Below the pieces are notes generated by a model, which was not told the origin of the DNA, did no database searches, and was given only the letters and a program-made list of their open reading frames with translations. Of a stretch of 64,000 nucleotides of DNA, positions 54,042-62,955 are shown piece by piece. The position numbers and the translations under genes are program-made. The stretch lies in assembly GCA_025456145.1 (NCBI GenBank), contig JALOLD010000009.1, positions 1-64,000 on the forward strand, read 5' to 3'. The DNA comes from Thermoanaerobaculales bacterium (GTDB lineage Bacteria > Acidobacteriota > Thermoanaerobaculia > Thermoanaerobaculales > Sulfomarinibacteraceae). Position 1 is the first letter of the stretch. Each line of letters opens with the position of its first letter.

Positions 54042-54386
54042 TCACTCGCCCGATGAGAACAGACCGATGAAGAACGAGATGACGCTGAAGACCAGCGCCC
54101 CGAGCACCGACCACCAGAAGCCGCCGACCTGGAACCCGGGCACCAGGAACGCCGCCAGCATGAAGGTGAAGCCGTTGACCGCCAGGTAGAAGAGGCCGAG
54201 GGTGAGGATCGTGATCGGCAGGGTGAGGATCGTCAGGACCGGCCGTACCAGGGCGTTGACCAGCCCGAGCACGATCGCCGCGACGGCGAGCGCACCGTAG
54301 GAGCTGACGTTGACACCGGGCAGGATGTAGGCCGTCGCCCAGAGCGCGATCGCGATCACGAGCCAGTGAATGAGGAACCGTTTCAT
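54042..54386 (-). CDS. YvlD/phage holin-like (4TM) membrane protein
   Basis: MKRFLIHWLVIAIALWATAYILPGVNVSSYGALAVAAIVLGLVNALVRPVLTILTLPITILTLGLF. Confidence 0.9.
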   Translation of the reverse strand: MKRFLIHWLVIAIALWATAYILPGVNVSSYGALAVAAIVLGLVNALVRPVLTILTLPITILTLGLFYLAVNGFTFMLAAFLVPGFQVGGFWWSVLGALVFSVISFFIGLFSSGE

Positions 54387-54495
54387 GAGCCCTCCCTCTC
54401 GACCTCCGTGGATCTGCGCCATCATACCCCGCGGCGGCGAATGGTGTATCGTCGCAGCGCCCCGGAGCGTGCGGGGCGAAAGGGGGCGGCGAGAG

Positions 54496-55104
54496 ATGAC
54501 GACGACACGGACGCTCACCCTGCTCGGCGTGACCCTCATCATCGTGGGCGCGGCGGCACCCGCGGCGGCCCAGCGGATCGAGATCACCCCCTTCGCCGGG
54601 TATCAGTTCGGCGGCGAGCTCGCCGAGCTCGGCGATGAGACGGTTCTCCGCGACCTCGACCAGGCCTCGAGCTGGGGCCTGATGCTCGGTGCGAGCGTCA
54701 CCGCCCTCGACGTGGTCGAGCTCTACTACTCGTCGCAGGGAACCGAGCTCGACCGGGGGGATCAGCCTCCCGAGGAGGTCACCGTCGACACGCTGCAGAT
54801 CGGCGCCGTGCACGAGTACGCACCCAGGCGGCCGATCAACCCCTATGTCGGCGCGACCCTCGGGGCGACCCGCTTCGAGGTCGCCGGTGACAGCGACACC
54901 CGCTTCTCTGCCGGGCTCGCCCTCGGGCTCAAGATGGTCGTGTCGGACCATCTCGGCTTTCGTTTCGACGGCCGCATCTTCGGGATCAGCACCGGTTCGG
55001 GGGAGATCGGCTGCGCCGGCGGGGCCTGCTTCGGCTACCCCGACGACTCGGTGATCTGGCAGTACGCGGTCAACGTCGGCATCATCGTCCGCCTCGGCGG
55101 CTGA
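54496..55104 (+). CDS. Outer membrane beta-barrel protein
   Basis: Signal peptide; ITPFAGYQFGGE..., NPYVGATLGATRFE, C-terminal NVGIIVRLGG. Confidence 0.75.
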   Translation: MTTTRTLTLLGVTLIIVGAAAPAAAQRIEITPFAGYQFGGELAELGDETVLRDLDQASSWGLMLGASVTALDVVELYYSSQGTELDRGDQPPEEVTVDTLQIGAVHEYAPRRPINPYVGATLGATRFEVAGDSDTRFSAGLALGLKMVVSDHLGFRFDGRIFGISTGSGEIGCAGGACFGYPDDSVIWQYAVNVGIIVRLGG

Positions 55105-55181
55105 CCGCCGCCCGGCCGGTTCCTGCGATACAATCTCCCCGTCGCTCCGCAGCCGTGACCGGACCGCCGATGGGAGAGCCG

Positions 55182-55550
55182 ATGATCAAGTTCATCCAGT
55201 GCGTCAGGAAGAAGCCCGAGATCTCGATCCAGGAGTTCCGGCGTTATTGGGGGCTGTACCAGGCCAAGGCGACCGAGCTCGCCCGCGCGGTCAACGCCGT
55301 CGGTCTGAGCTTCTCGACCGCGCTGGCGGTCGACGAGAACCTCCAGGTGATGCTCGTCCGGGGCACCAGCGAGCCCTTCGACGGCCTCGCCGAGATGAGC
55401 ATTTCCAACGCCCCGAGGATGCTCGAGAAGCTCGGCGAAGAGCCGGCCAGGTCGATCTGGGAAGCGTTCAAGAAGCTCCAGACCGAGTTCGTCGACCTCG
55501 AGGGCTCGTCCTTCTTCTTCGCCTCCGAGGAAGTGGTGCTGCGGCGATGA
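55182..55550 (+). CDS. EthD-domain-like protein
   Basis: MIKFIQCVRKKPEISIQEFRRYWGLYQ; overlaps the next start. Confidence 0.7.
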   Translation: MIKFIQCVRKKPEISIQEFRRYWGLYQAKATELARAVNAVGLSFSTALAVDENLQVMLVRGTSEPFDGLAEMSISNAPRMLEKLGEEPARSIWEAFKKLQTEFVDLEGSSFFFASEEVVLRR

Positions 55551-56590
55551 GCCGGGTCGGGGTGATCGCGCTCGCGCTCGTGCCGGGGCTCGCCGTGGCC
55601 TCGGCGCCGGCGCTCGCCGGCGGTCTCGCCGACCTCTTCGAGCGGGTCGACCCGGCGGTGGTCGAGATCGCCACCATCCAGCAGGTGGTCGGTGACGACG
55701 GTCCGGCGAAACGGGTCCGCTCGGGCGGGCTCGGCTCGGGCTTCCTGGTGTCGGACGACGGTCTCATCCTGACCGCGGCCCACGTCGTCCACCTCGCCGA
55801 GGATGTCGCGGTGCGCTGGCTCGACGGCGAGGTGTCGGCGGCCGTGATCGTCTCGTCGAACCCCGGCGCCGACCTCGCCCTGATCCGCGCCGACCGGGTC
55901 CCGGTCGGCGTGAAGCCCCTGACCCTGGCGGACTCCGACAGGGTCCGGGTCGGCGACGAGGTCTTCGTCATCGGCGCGCCGCGCAGCCACGCCCACAGCC
56001 TCTCGGTCGGCCACGTCAGCGCCCGCCGCGCGCCCACGGATCTGTTCGGCGGGATCGAGCCGGTCGAGCTCCTCCAGACCGACGCCGCGATCAACGAGGG
56101 CAACTCGGGCGGACCGATGTTCAACCTGGACGGCGAGGTGATCGGCGTGGTCAGCCATATCCTGTCGAGGTCGGGCGGGTCCGAGGGCCTCGGCTTCGTC
56201 GTCACGTCGAACATGGCGCGGACCGAGATGCTCGAGCGGCGGCCGTTCTGGAGCGGTCTCGACGGCTATCAGCTGAACCAGAGCTGGGCGGCGATCTTCA
56301 ACCTGCCCCAGGCCGCGGGCATCCTCGTCGAGAACGTCGTCGCCGGGTCGCCGGCGGCGCGGATCGGGCTGCGGCCGGGTCTCGTCCGGGCCGAGATCGA
56401 CGGCCAGCGGCTGACCGTCGGCGGCGACGTCGTCCTCGCCATCCAGGGGATCCCGGTCGGCGCCGAGGGCTTCACCGCCAAGGTCGAGCGGGCGGTCGGC
56501 GAGCTGGCCGATGACGATCTCCTCGAGCTCAAGGTGCTGCGCGCCGGCCAGGTCATCTCGCTGACCATGCCGATCGGCGAGCTGCGGTAA
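55547..56590 (+). CDS. HtrA/DegP-like trypsin-type serine protease with PDZ domain
   Basis: ILTAAHVV (His), GADLALIR (Asp), INEGNSGGPMFN (Ser), C-terminal PDZ. Confidence 0.9.
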   Translation: MSRVGVIALALVPGLAVASAPALAGGLADLFERVDPAVVEIATIQQVVGDDGPAKRVRSGGLGSGFLVSDDGLILTAAHVVHLAEDVAVRWLDGEVSAAVIVSSNPGADLALIRADRVPVGVKPLTLADSDRVRVGDEVFVIGAPRSHAHSLSVGHVSARRAPTDLFGGIEPVELLQTDAAINEGNSGGPMFNLDGEVIGVVSHILSRSGGSEGLGFVVTSNMARTEMLERRPFWSGLDGYQLNQSWAAIFNLPQAAGILVENVVAGSPAARIGLRPGLVRAEIDGQRLTVGGDVVLAIQGIPVGAEGFTAKVERAVGELADDDLLELKVLRAGQVISLTMPIGELR

Positions 56591-56715
56591 GAGGGCTTGG
56601 CCGGCGCGGTTGAGGGCGTGGCCGGCGCCTGCGGCGCCTGGGCTTGAGGGTGTGGCCGGCGCCGTTGGCGCCTGGGCTTGAGGGCTTGGCCGGCGCTTTC
56701 GGCGCCTGGGCTTGA
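56588..56715. repeat. 34-bp direct tandem repeat (three full units plus a partial), each containing a GCCGGCGC/GGCGCC hairpin
   Basis: Units 56610-56643, 56644-56677 and 56678-56711: TTGAGGGCxTGGCCGGCGCxxxxGGCGCCTGGGC. Confidence 0.85.
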
Positions 56716-56725
56716 TGGACTGCGG

Positions 56726-58039
56726 TCACGCCTTGGCGGCGTAGGCGAGCATGAGGGCGCGCCACGGACCGGTCGCGCGGAGCCGCGACAGGTTGCCGAA
56801 GTGGCCGCTGAGCGACCGGTTGACGAAGATCACGTCCTCGGGGAAGGTCATGTCACGCTTGACTTCCCAGCCCTCGAGCCCGAGCCGGATGATCTCGCGG
56901 TAGATCGCCTCGTTGCCCTCGCCGAAGGTGTAGGGCGGGCTCTCCCGGAAGACCTCGGCGATGACCTCGATGTACGGCTCGATCGCCTCGAGCGGAATCT
57001 CGCCGCCGTCGGCCATCGCCAGCCCGATCCCGGCGAAGATCGCCGGCAGGTCGGAGATCCGCCCGTCGATCACCGCGACGAAGGCGTCGGCATAGGCGCG
57101 GGCCAGGGCCTCGGGCACCTCCTTGACGCAGCCGAAGTCGTAGACCACCACCGAGCCGTCCTCGCGGAAGGCGAAGTTCGCCAGGTTGGGGTCGGCGTGG
57201 AGCAGCCGGTGCTCGAGCAGACCGCGCAGCTGGAGCTCGGCGAGCACGACGCCCCAGCGGTCGCGGAGCTCGGAGGGGTAGCGGTCGGAGCAGGCCTCGG
57301 CCGCCGGGATGCCCTCGACCAGCTCCATGGTCAGCACGGTGCGCGCCGTCGCCTCGTCGACCACCCGCGGGATGACGATCTCGGGCACCTCGGCGTGGAG
57401 CTCGGTCAGCCGGCGGATGTTCTCGGCCTCGTGGAGGTAGTCGATCTCGGCGAGCAGGCCGGCCCTCAGCTCGCCCCAGATCGGCTCGAAGTCGGCGTCG
57501 GTGAAGAGCGCGAACAGCCGCTTGAGCAGGGTCTTGAGGTTGTCGAGGTCGGCCTTGACGATCTCGTCGATCAGGGGGTACTGGACCTTGACCGCGACCT
57601 CGCGTCCGTCGCGCAGCCGGCCCCGGTGGACCTGGCCGATCGAGGCCGCGGCGAAGGCGTCGTAGTCGAAGCTGGCGAACAGCTCGTCGAAGTCGTCGAT
57701 CGCCCCGCGGACCTCGAACCCGACGACCTCGGCGGGGACCGGCGGCGCCTGCTTCTGCAACGTCCGCAGCACCTCGGCGACCTCGGGGGGCAGCAGGCCC
57801 TCGTGCAGGCTGAGCATCTGGCCGACCTTCATCGCCGCGCCCTTGAGCTCGCCGAGGGTCTCGACGACGCGCACCGCGTTGCGGACCAAGTTCTCGGTCC
57901 GGCGCGCGCTTCTCGACGGTCCGGAGCGCAGCAGACCGAGCGCCTGGCTCGCCGCGACCGACGCGCCGACCCGACCGGCCAGCCCGCCGAGCTTGAGGAC
58001 CCGGCGGGTCGCCGAGGTGATCATCCCGTCGTCGGCCAC
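56726..58039 (-). CDS. ABC1/AarF/UbiB-family kinase-like protein
   Basis: GELKGAAMKVGQMLSLHEGLLPPEV, AAASIGQVHRGRLRDGREVAVKVQYP, HADPNLANFAFREDGSVVVYDFG. Confidence 0.93.
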   Translation of the reverse strand: MADDGMITSATRRVLKLGGLAGRVGASVAASQALGLLRSGPSRSARRTENLVRNAVRVVETLGELKGAAMKVGQMLSLHEGLLPPEVAEVLRTLQKQAPPVPAEVVGFEVRGAIDDFDELFASFDYDAFAAASIGQVHRGRLRDGREVAVKVQYPLIDEIVKADLDNLKTLLKRLFALFTDADFEPIWGELRAGLLAEIDYLHEAENIRRLTELHAEVPEIVIPRVVDEATARTVLTMELVEGIPAAEACSDRYPSELRDRWGVVLAELQLRGLLEHRLLHADPNLANFAFREDGSVVVYDFGCVKEVPEALARAYADAFVAVIDGRISDLPAIFAGIGLAMADGGEIPLEAIEPYIEVIAEVFRESPPYTFGEGNEAIYREIIRLGLEGWEVKRDMTFPEDVIFVNRSLSGHFGNLSRLRATGPWRALMLAYAAKA

Positions 58040-58064
58040 CGTCGTCGCTCCGCCGCCCCCCGCG

Positions 58065-59363
58065 TCAGAGGAGGTGGCGCTCGCCGGCGGCCCGCTCGAG
58101 ATCGGCTCGGAAGTCGGGGTGGGCGATGTCGATCAGGGCCCGGGCCCGCTCGCGCAGGCTCCTGCCCCACAGGCTGGCGATGCCGTACTCGGTGACGACG
58201 TAGTGGACGTCGGCCCGCGTCGTCACCACGCCCGAACCCGGGAGCAGGGTGTCGACCAGCCGCGAGACCTTGCCGTCCATGGCCGTCGACGGCAAGGCGA
58301 TGATCGGAACGCCGCCCTTCGACCGGGCCGCGCCGCGGACGAAGTCGAGCTGGCCGCCGAAGCCCGAGTAGACCCGGACGCCGATCGAGTCGGCGCAGAC
58401 CTGACCGGTCAGGTCGACCGAGATCGCCGAGTTGATCGCGACCATGGCGTCGTTCTGGGCGACGATGAAGGGGTCGTTGACGTACTCGTTGGGGTGGAAC
58501 TCCATGAACGGGTTGTTGTCGACGAAGTCGAAGGCCCGCCGGGTGCCGATCACGAAGGAGGCGACGATCTTGCCGCGGTGCAGGGTCTTGCGCTCGTTGG
58601 TCACGACCCCGGCCTCGAACAGGTCGACCAGCCCGTCCGAGAACATCTCGGTGTGGACCCCGAGGTGCTTCTTGCCCTCGAGAAAGTCGAGCACCGCGTC
58701 GGGGATCTCGCCGATCCCCATCTGGAGCGTCGCGCCGTCGGGAATCAGCGAGGCGATGTTCTCGCCGATCCGCCGGGCGACGTCCGAGATCTCCGGCGCC
58801 ATCGGGTGCTCGAGCACCGGCGCGTCGACCTCGACCACCCGGGTCAGCTTGGAGACGTGGACGAAGGAGTCGCCGAGCGAGCGCGGCATCTGCTGGTTGA
58901 CCAGCGCGATGACGGTGCGCGCGTTCTCGACCGCGGCCTTGGTCGCGTCGACCCCGACCCCGTACGAGCAGAAGCCGTGCTCGTCGGGCGGCGACAGGTG
59001 GACCAGGGCGACGTCGACCGGCATCAGCCCGCCGGTGATCAGCGACGGCACCTCGTGGAGGTGGATCGGGACGAAGTCGGCCCGGCCCTCGTTGACCGCC
59101 TGGCGGACGTTGCCCCCGGCGAACAGCGCGCGGTGGCGGAAGTGGGGCTCCATCCCGGCGTCGACATAGGGCGCCGCGGCCAGGGTCAGGATGTGAACCA
59201 CCTCGACGTTCTCGAGCTCGGGCGCCCGCGCCACCATGGCGTCGATGAGCTGCACCGGGGTGTTGCACCCGGGGTGGACCCAGACCCGGTCGCCCGAGGC
59301 GATGTCCCTGACCGCCTGGGCGGCGGTGGTCGTGCGGCTTCGGTAGATGTCGACCCACTTCAT
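58065..59363 (-). CDS. Acetyl-CoA hydrolase/4-hydroxybutyrate CoA-transferase family
   Basis: GDRVWVHPGCNTP, SPPDEHGFCSYGVGVDATKAA, LGVHTEMFSDGLVDLFEAGVVTNERKT, VVTEYGIASLWGRSLRERA. Confidence 0.92.
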   Translation of the reverse strand: MKWVDIYRSRTTTAAQAVRDIASGDRVWVHPGCNTPVQLIDAMVARAPELENVEVVHILTLAAAPYVDAGMEPHFRHRALFAGGNVRQAVNEGRADFVPIHLHEVPSLITGGLMPVDVALVHLSPPDEHGFCSYGVGVDATKAAVENARTVIALVNQQMPRSLGDSFVHVSKLTRVVEVDAPVLEHPMAPEISDVARRIGENIASLIPDGATLQMGIGEIPDAVLDFLEGKKHLGVHTEMFSDGLVDLFEAGVVTNERKTLHRGKIVASFVIGTRRAFDFVDNNPFMEFHPNEYVNDPFIVAQNDAMVAINSAISVDLTGQVCADSIGVRVYSGFGGQLDFVRGAARSKGGVPIIALPSTAMDGKVSRLVDTLLPGSGVVTTRADVHYVVTEYGIASLWGRSLRERARALIDIAHPDFRADLERAAGERHLL

Positions 59364-59373
59364 GACCGGCTCC

Positions 59374-60486
59374 TCACCCGCACTCGATGTCGAGGTAGGG
59401 CACCCCGAGATCGTCGGCCAGCCCCTTGCGGACGCAGTGACCGTCGTGGGTGTAGGTCCCCCGCCGGACCGCGCTGTTGGTCCGGACCGCGCGGTCGAAG
59501 CCCTGGTCGGCGATCGCCTGGATGTAGGGCAGCATCGAGTTGGTCAGCGCGCGGGTCGAGGCGCGCGAGGCCGACGACGGCAGGTTGGGGACGCAGAAGT
59601 GGATGACGTCGTCGACCATGAAGGTGGGGTTCGAGAAGTCGGTCGGCCGCGAGGTCTCGCAGCACCCACCCTGGTCGATCGACAGATCCATGATCACCGA
59701 GCGGGGCTTCATGCTCTTGAGCATCTCCCGGGTCACCAGGATCGGCGCGCGCTCGCCGTGCACCGCCACCGCGCAGACGAAGAGGTCGGCGAAGGCCAGC
59801 GCCTTCTCGATGTGGGCGGGGGTGGCGATCATCGTCGGCACCTCGTAGCCGACGTGGCTCTGGAGGCGCCGCATGGCGTCGATGTCGCGGTCGAGGACGA
59901 CCACGTGGGCGCCGATCCCATGCGCGTACCGGGCGGCGGCCCTGCCGAGGGTCCCGGCGCCGAGGATCACCATCGACGCCGGCGGAATCCCCGGGGCGCC
60001 GCAGATCAGCAGCCCCTTGCCCCCGAACTCGTTGAGCAGCAGACCCGAGCCGACGATCACCGCGAGCCGGCCGGCGATCTCGGACATCGCCTCGAGGACC
60101 GGCGCCTTGCCGTCGTCCTCCTCGATGATCTCGTAGCCGACGGTGGTGATCTTCCGCTCCAGCAGGGTGGCGAAGGCATCGGCCGGCGCCAGCGCCAGGT
60201 GCCAGCTCGAGACCACGATCTGGCCCTCCTGGAAACGGCCGTAGTCGGCGGGCGAGGGCGGCGAGATCCGGAGCACCAGCTCGGATCGGAGGAGCACGTC
60301 GTCCTCGGAGTAGACCACCGTCGCGCCGACCTTCTCGTAGGCGCCATTGCCGAAGCCGGCCTCGATCCCGGCGCCATCCTGGATGTAGACCCGGTGGCCC
60401 CGCTCGGTCATCAGTCGAACCCCGCCCGGGGTCAGCCCGATCCGATGCTCGAGCGGTCGCCGGTCCTTGACCAGTCCGATGTCCAT
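59374..60486 (-). CDS. ald: Alanine dehydrogenase family
   Basis: EHRIGLTPGGVRLMTERGHRVYIQDGAG, VILGAGTLGRAAARYAHGIGAHVVVLDRD, MKPRSVIMDLSIDQGGCCETSRPT. Confidence 0.9.
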   Translation of the reverse strand: MDIGLVKDRRPLEHRIGLTPGGVRLMTERGHRVYIQDGAGIEAGFGNGAYEKVGATVVYSEDDVLLRSELVLRISPPSPADYGRFQEGQIVVSSWHLALAPADAFATLLERKITTVGYEIIEEDDGKAPVLEAMSEIAGRLAVIVGSGLLLNEFGGKGLLICGAPGIPPASMVILGAGTLGRAAARYAHGIGAHVVVLDRDIDAMRRLQSHVGYEVPTMIATPAHIEKALAFADLFVCAVAVHGERAPILVTREMLKSMKPRSVIMDLSIDQGGCCETSRPTDFSNPTFMVDDVIHFCVPNLPSSASRASTRALTNSMLPYIQAIADQGFDRAVRTNSAVRRGTYTHDGHCVRKGLADDLGVPYLDIECG

Positions 60487-60593
60487 GCCTGCCTCCACCG
60501 CCCCGCGCGGGCTCCCGGGGATTCCAGCACAACCCCGGTCGGGGGGCAAACCCCGCAGCGGCATCGCCAGCCGCAGCGACCGCGGATGCTAGG

Positions 60594-62837
60594 ATGAACC
60601 CCGTGACCACGGGAGCCTCAAAAAGCACCGGCCACGGCTTCGGAACGGCGCCGGTCTTCCTCGCTTCGATCAGCACCATCCTCGGCGCGGTGCTCTTTCT
60701 GAGGTTCGGTTATGCGGTCGCCAACGTCGGGCTGCTCGGGGCGATCTTCATCGTCCTTCTCGGCCACGCGGTCACCATTCCGACCGCGCTCGCGATCTCC
60801 GAGATCGCGACCAACCGGCGGGTCGAGGGCGGCGGCGAGTACTTCATCATCTCGCGCTCGTTCGGCACGACGATCGGCGCCACCATCGGCACCGCTCTCT
60901 ACATGTCGCAGGCGATCTCGGTCGCCTTCTACTCGATCGCCTTCGCCGAGGCCTTCCAGCCCCTCGCGCCGCTGCTCGAGAGCACCACCGGGTGGTCGTT
61001 CGACCCGCGGATGGTGTCGCTGCCCTTTGTCATCGGCCTGCTCGTCCTGATCTACTACCGCGGCGCCAACGCCGGAGTGGTCGGTCTCTACATCATCGCC
61101 GGGCTGCTCGCCGCGGCGCTCGCGCTGTTCTTCGTCGGCTCGCCCCTCGACGACGCCCCGGCCGACATCCCGCTGCTCGCCAAGACCGCCGGGGCCGACC
61201 CCTTCTTCCTGGTCTTCGCCATCGTCTTCCCGGCCTTCACCGGGATGACCGCGGGCGTCGGGCTCTCGGGCGACCTCGCCAACCCCCGGCGTTCGATCCC
61301 CCTCGGCACGTTGACCGCCACCGGCGTCGGGATGGTGGTGTACATCCTGGTGGTCGTCAAGCTCTCGGCGTCGGCGTCGCCCGAGGCCCTCGCCGGCGAC
61401 CAGCTCATCATGAGCCGGATCGCGCTGTGGGGGCCGATCATCCCGATCGGACTCGCCTGTGCGACGGTGTCCTCCGCCCTCGGATCGGTCCTCGTCGCGC
61501 CGCGCACCCTCCAGGCGATCGCCAAGGATGGCGTCGTCCGCTGGCGGTCGATCACCGAATTCCTCGGCCGCGGCGCCGGTGTGGCCAACGAGCCGCGCAA
61601 CGCGACGGCAGTCACCGCGGTGATCGCGATCAGCTTCGTGGTCGCCGGCAACGTCGACTTCGTCGCCCGGATCATCTCGATGTTCTTCATGGTCACCTAC
61701 GGCTCGCTGTGCGCGATCTCCTTCTTCGAGCACTTCGCCGCCCGGCCGAGCTACCGGCCGACCTTCCACTCCCGCTGGTACCTCAGCCTGGTCGGCGCGG
61801 TCGGCTGCCTGCTGCTGATGTTCCAGATGGACCCGGCCTTCGCGCTGGTGGCGATCGTCGCGATGGCGCTGATCTACCGGGTGATCCGCGCCTCGCGCGG
61901 CCAGCGCGGCGACGACCTCGGCGCGATCTTCCGCGCGGTGATGGTCCAGGCGACGCGGCAGATGCAGGTCGGGCTCCAGGCGAGCGGCGGCCAGGGGAGC
62001 GCCGACCAATGGCGGCCGAGCATCATCATGGTCGACGGACGGACCTTCGACCGCTCGTCGCCGCTGCGCCTGCTCAGCTGGCTCGCCCACCGCCACGCGG
62101 TCGGCACCTATCTCCACTTCATCCCCGGTCGGCTCGACCGCGACAGCTACCTCGAGTCGAAGAAGACGCTCGAGCGGCTGATCCGGCTCGTCCACGACCG
62201 GGCGAGCGGGATCTTCGTCGACACCATCGTCAGCCCGTCGATGCGCTCGGCCCTCGCCCAGAGCCTGCAGGTCCCCGGCATCTCGGGGATGGAGAACAAC
62301 ACCGTCCTCTTCGAGTTCGCCTTCAACGACCCGCCGGAGGTCCTCCAAGAGGTCGTCGAGGGCTGCGTCGACGCGGCCGCGACCGAGATGGACATCCTGG
62401 TGCTGCGGCACTCCAACGTCTTTTTCGGGGGCCGCGACCGGATCCACATCTGGCTGACCTGGCACGACTACAAGAACGCCAGCCTGATGATCCTCACCGC
62501 CTACATGCTGGTCGGCCACCCGGACTGGAAGCACGCCGAGATCGAGATCCTGGTCGCCGCCCCCGAGGAGCGGGCGGCGGGCGAGGAGGCCAAGATCGAG
62601 CAGACCCTGGCGACCGGCAGGATCCCGGTCAGCCCGCGCAACGTCCGCATCTTCCCGACCGACGCCCAGGTCGACTTCGGCCGGTTGGTGGCCGAGCACT
62701 CGGCCTCCGCCGACCTGGTCATCCTCGGCTTCACCATGCCACGGCTGAACGCCAAGGGCGCCGACCTGTTCGAGCGCCACCCCGAGCTCAACGACGTGCT
62801 CTTCGTCTGCGCCGAGGCCCGGCTCGCCATCGAGTAG
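60594..62837 (+). CDS. SLC12-type (cation-chloride cotransporter-like) APC-superfamily transporter
   Basis: GTAPVFLASISTILGAVLFLRFGYAVANVGLLGAI, FPAFTGMTAGVGLSGDLANPRRSIPLGT; long cytosolic C-terminus. Confidence 0.85.
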   Translation: MNPVTTGASKSTGHGFGTAPVFLASISTILGAVLFLRFGYAVANVGLLGAIFIVLLGHAVTIPTALAISEIATNRRVEGGGEYFIISRSFGTTIGATIGTALYMSQAISVAFYSIAFAEAFQPLAPLLESTTGWSFDPRMVSLPFVIGLLVLIYYRGANAGVVGLYIIAGLLAAALALFFVGSPLDDAPADIPLLAKTAGADPFFLVFAIVFPAFTGMTAGVGLSGDLANPRRSIPLGTLTATGVGMVVYILVVVKLSASASPEALAGDQLIMSRIALWGPIIPIGLACATVSSALGSVLVAPRTLQAIAKDGVVRWRSITEFLGRGAGVANEPRNATAVTAVIAISFVVAGNVDFVARIISMFFMVTYGSLCAISFFEHFAARPSYRPTFHSRWYLSLVGAVGCLLLMFQMDPAFALVAIVAMALIYRVIRASRGQRGDDLGAIFRAVMVQATRQMQVGLQASGGQGSADQWRPSIIMVDGRTFDRSSPLRLLSWLAHRHAVGTYLHFIPGRLDRDSYLESKKTLERLIRLVHDRASGIFVDTIVSPSMRSALAQSLQVPGISGMENNTVLFEFAFNDPPEVLQEVVEGCVDAAATEMDILVLRHSNVFFGGRDRIHIWLTWHDYKNASLMILTAYMLVGHPDWKHAEIEILVAAPEERAAGEEAKIEQTLATGRIPVSPRNVRIFPTDAQVDFGRLVAEHSASADLVILGFTMPRLNAKGADLFERHPELNDVLFVCAEARLAIE

Positions 62838-62853
62838 CCCCCGACACCCGGGT

Positions 62854-62881
62854 CATCATTCATCATTCATCATTCATCATT
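62854..62881. repeat. Heptanucleotide tandem repeat (CATCATT)x4
   Basis: Read directly, downstream of the transporter stop. Confidence 0.9.
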
Positions 62882-62955
62882 CACAACGGATGGGCCCCCT
62901 CATTGCCGTCCGCCCCTCTCCCCTCTCGAACCGCTCCTTGATATGATGAGTGGCT

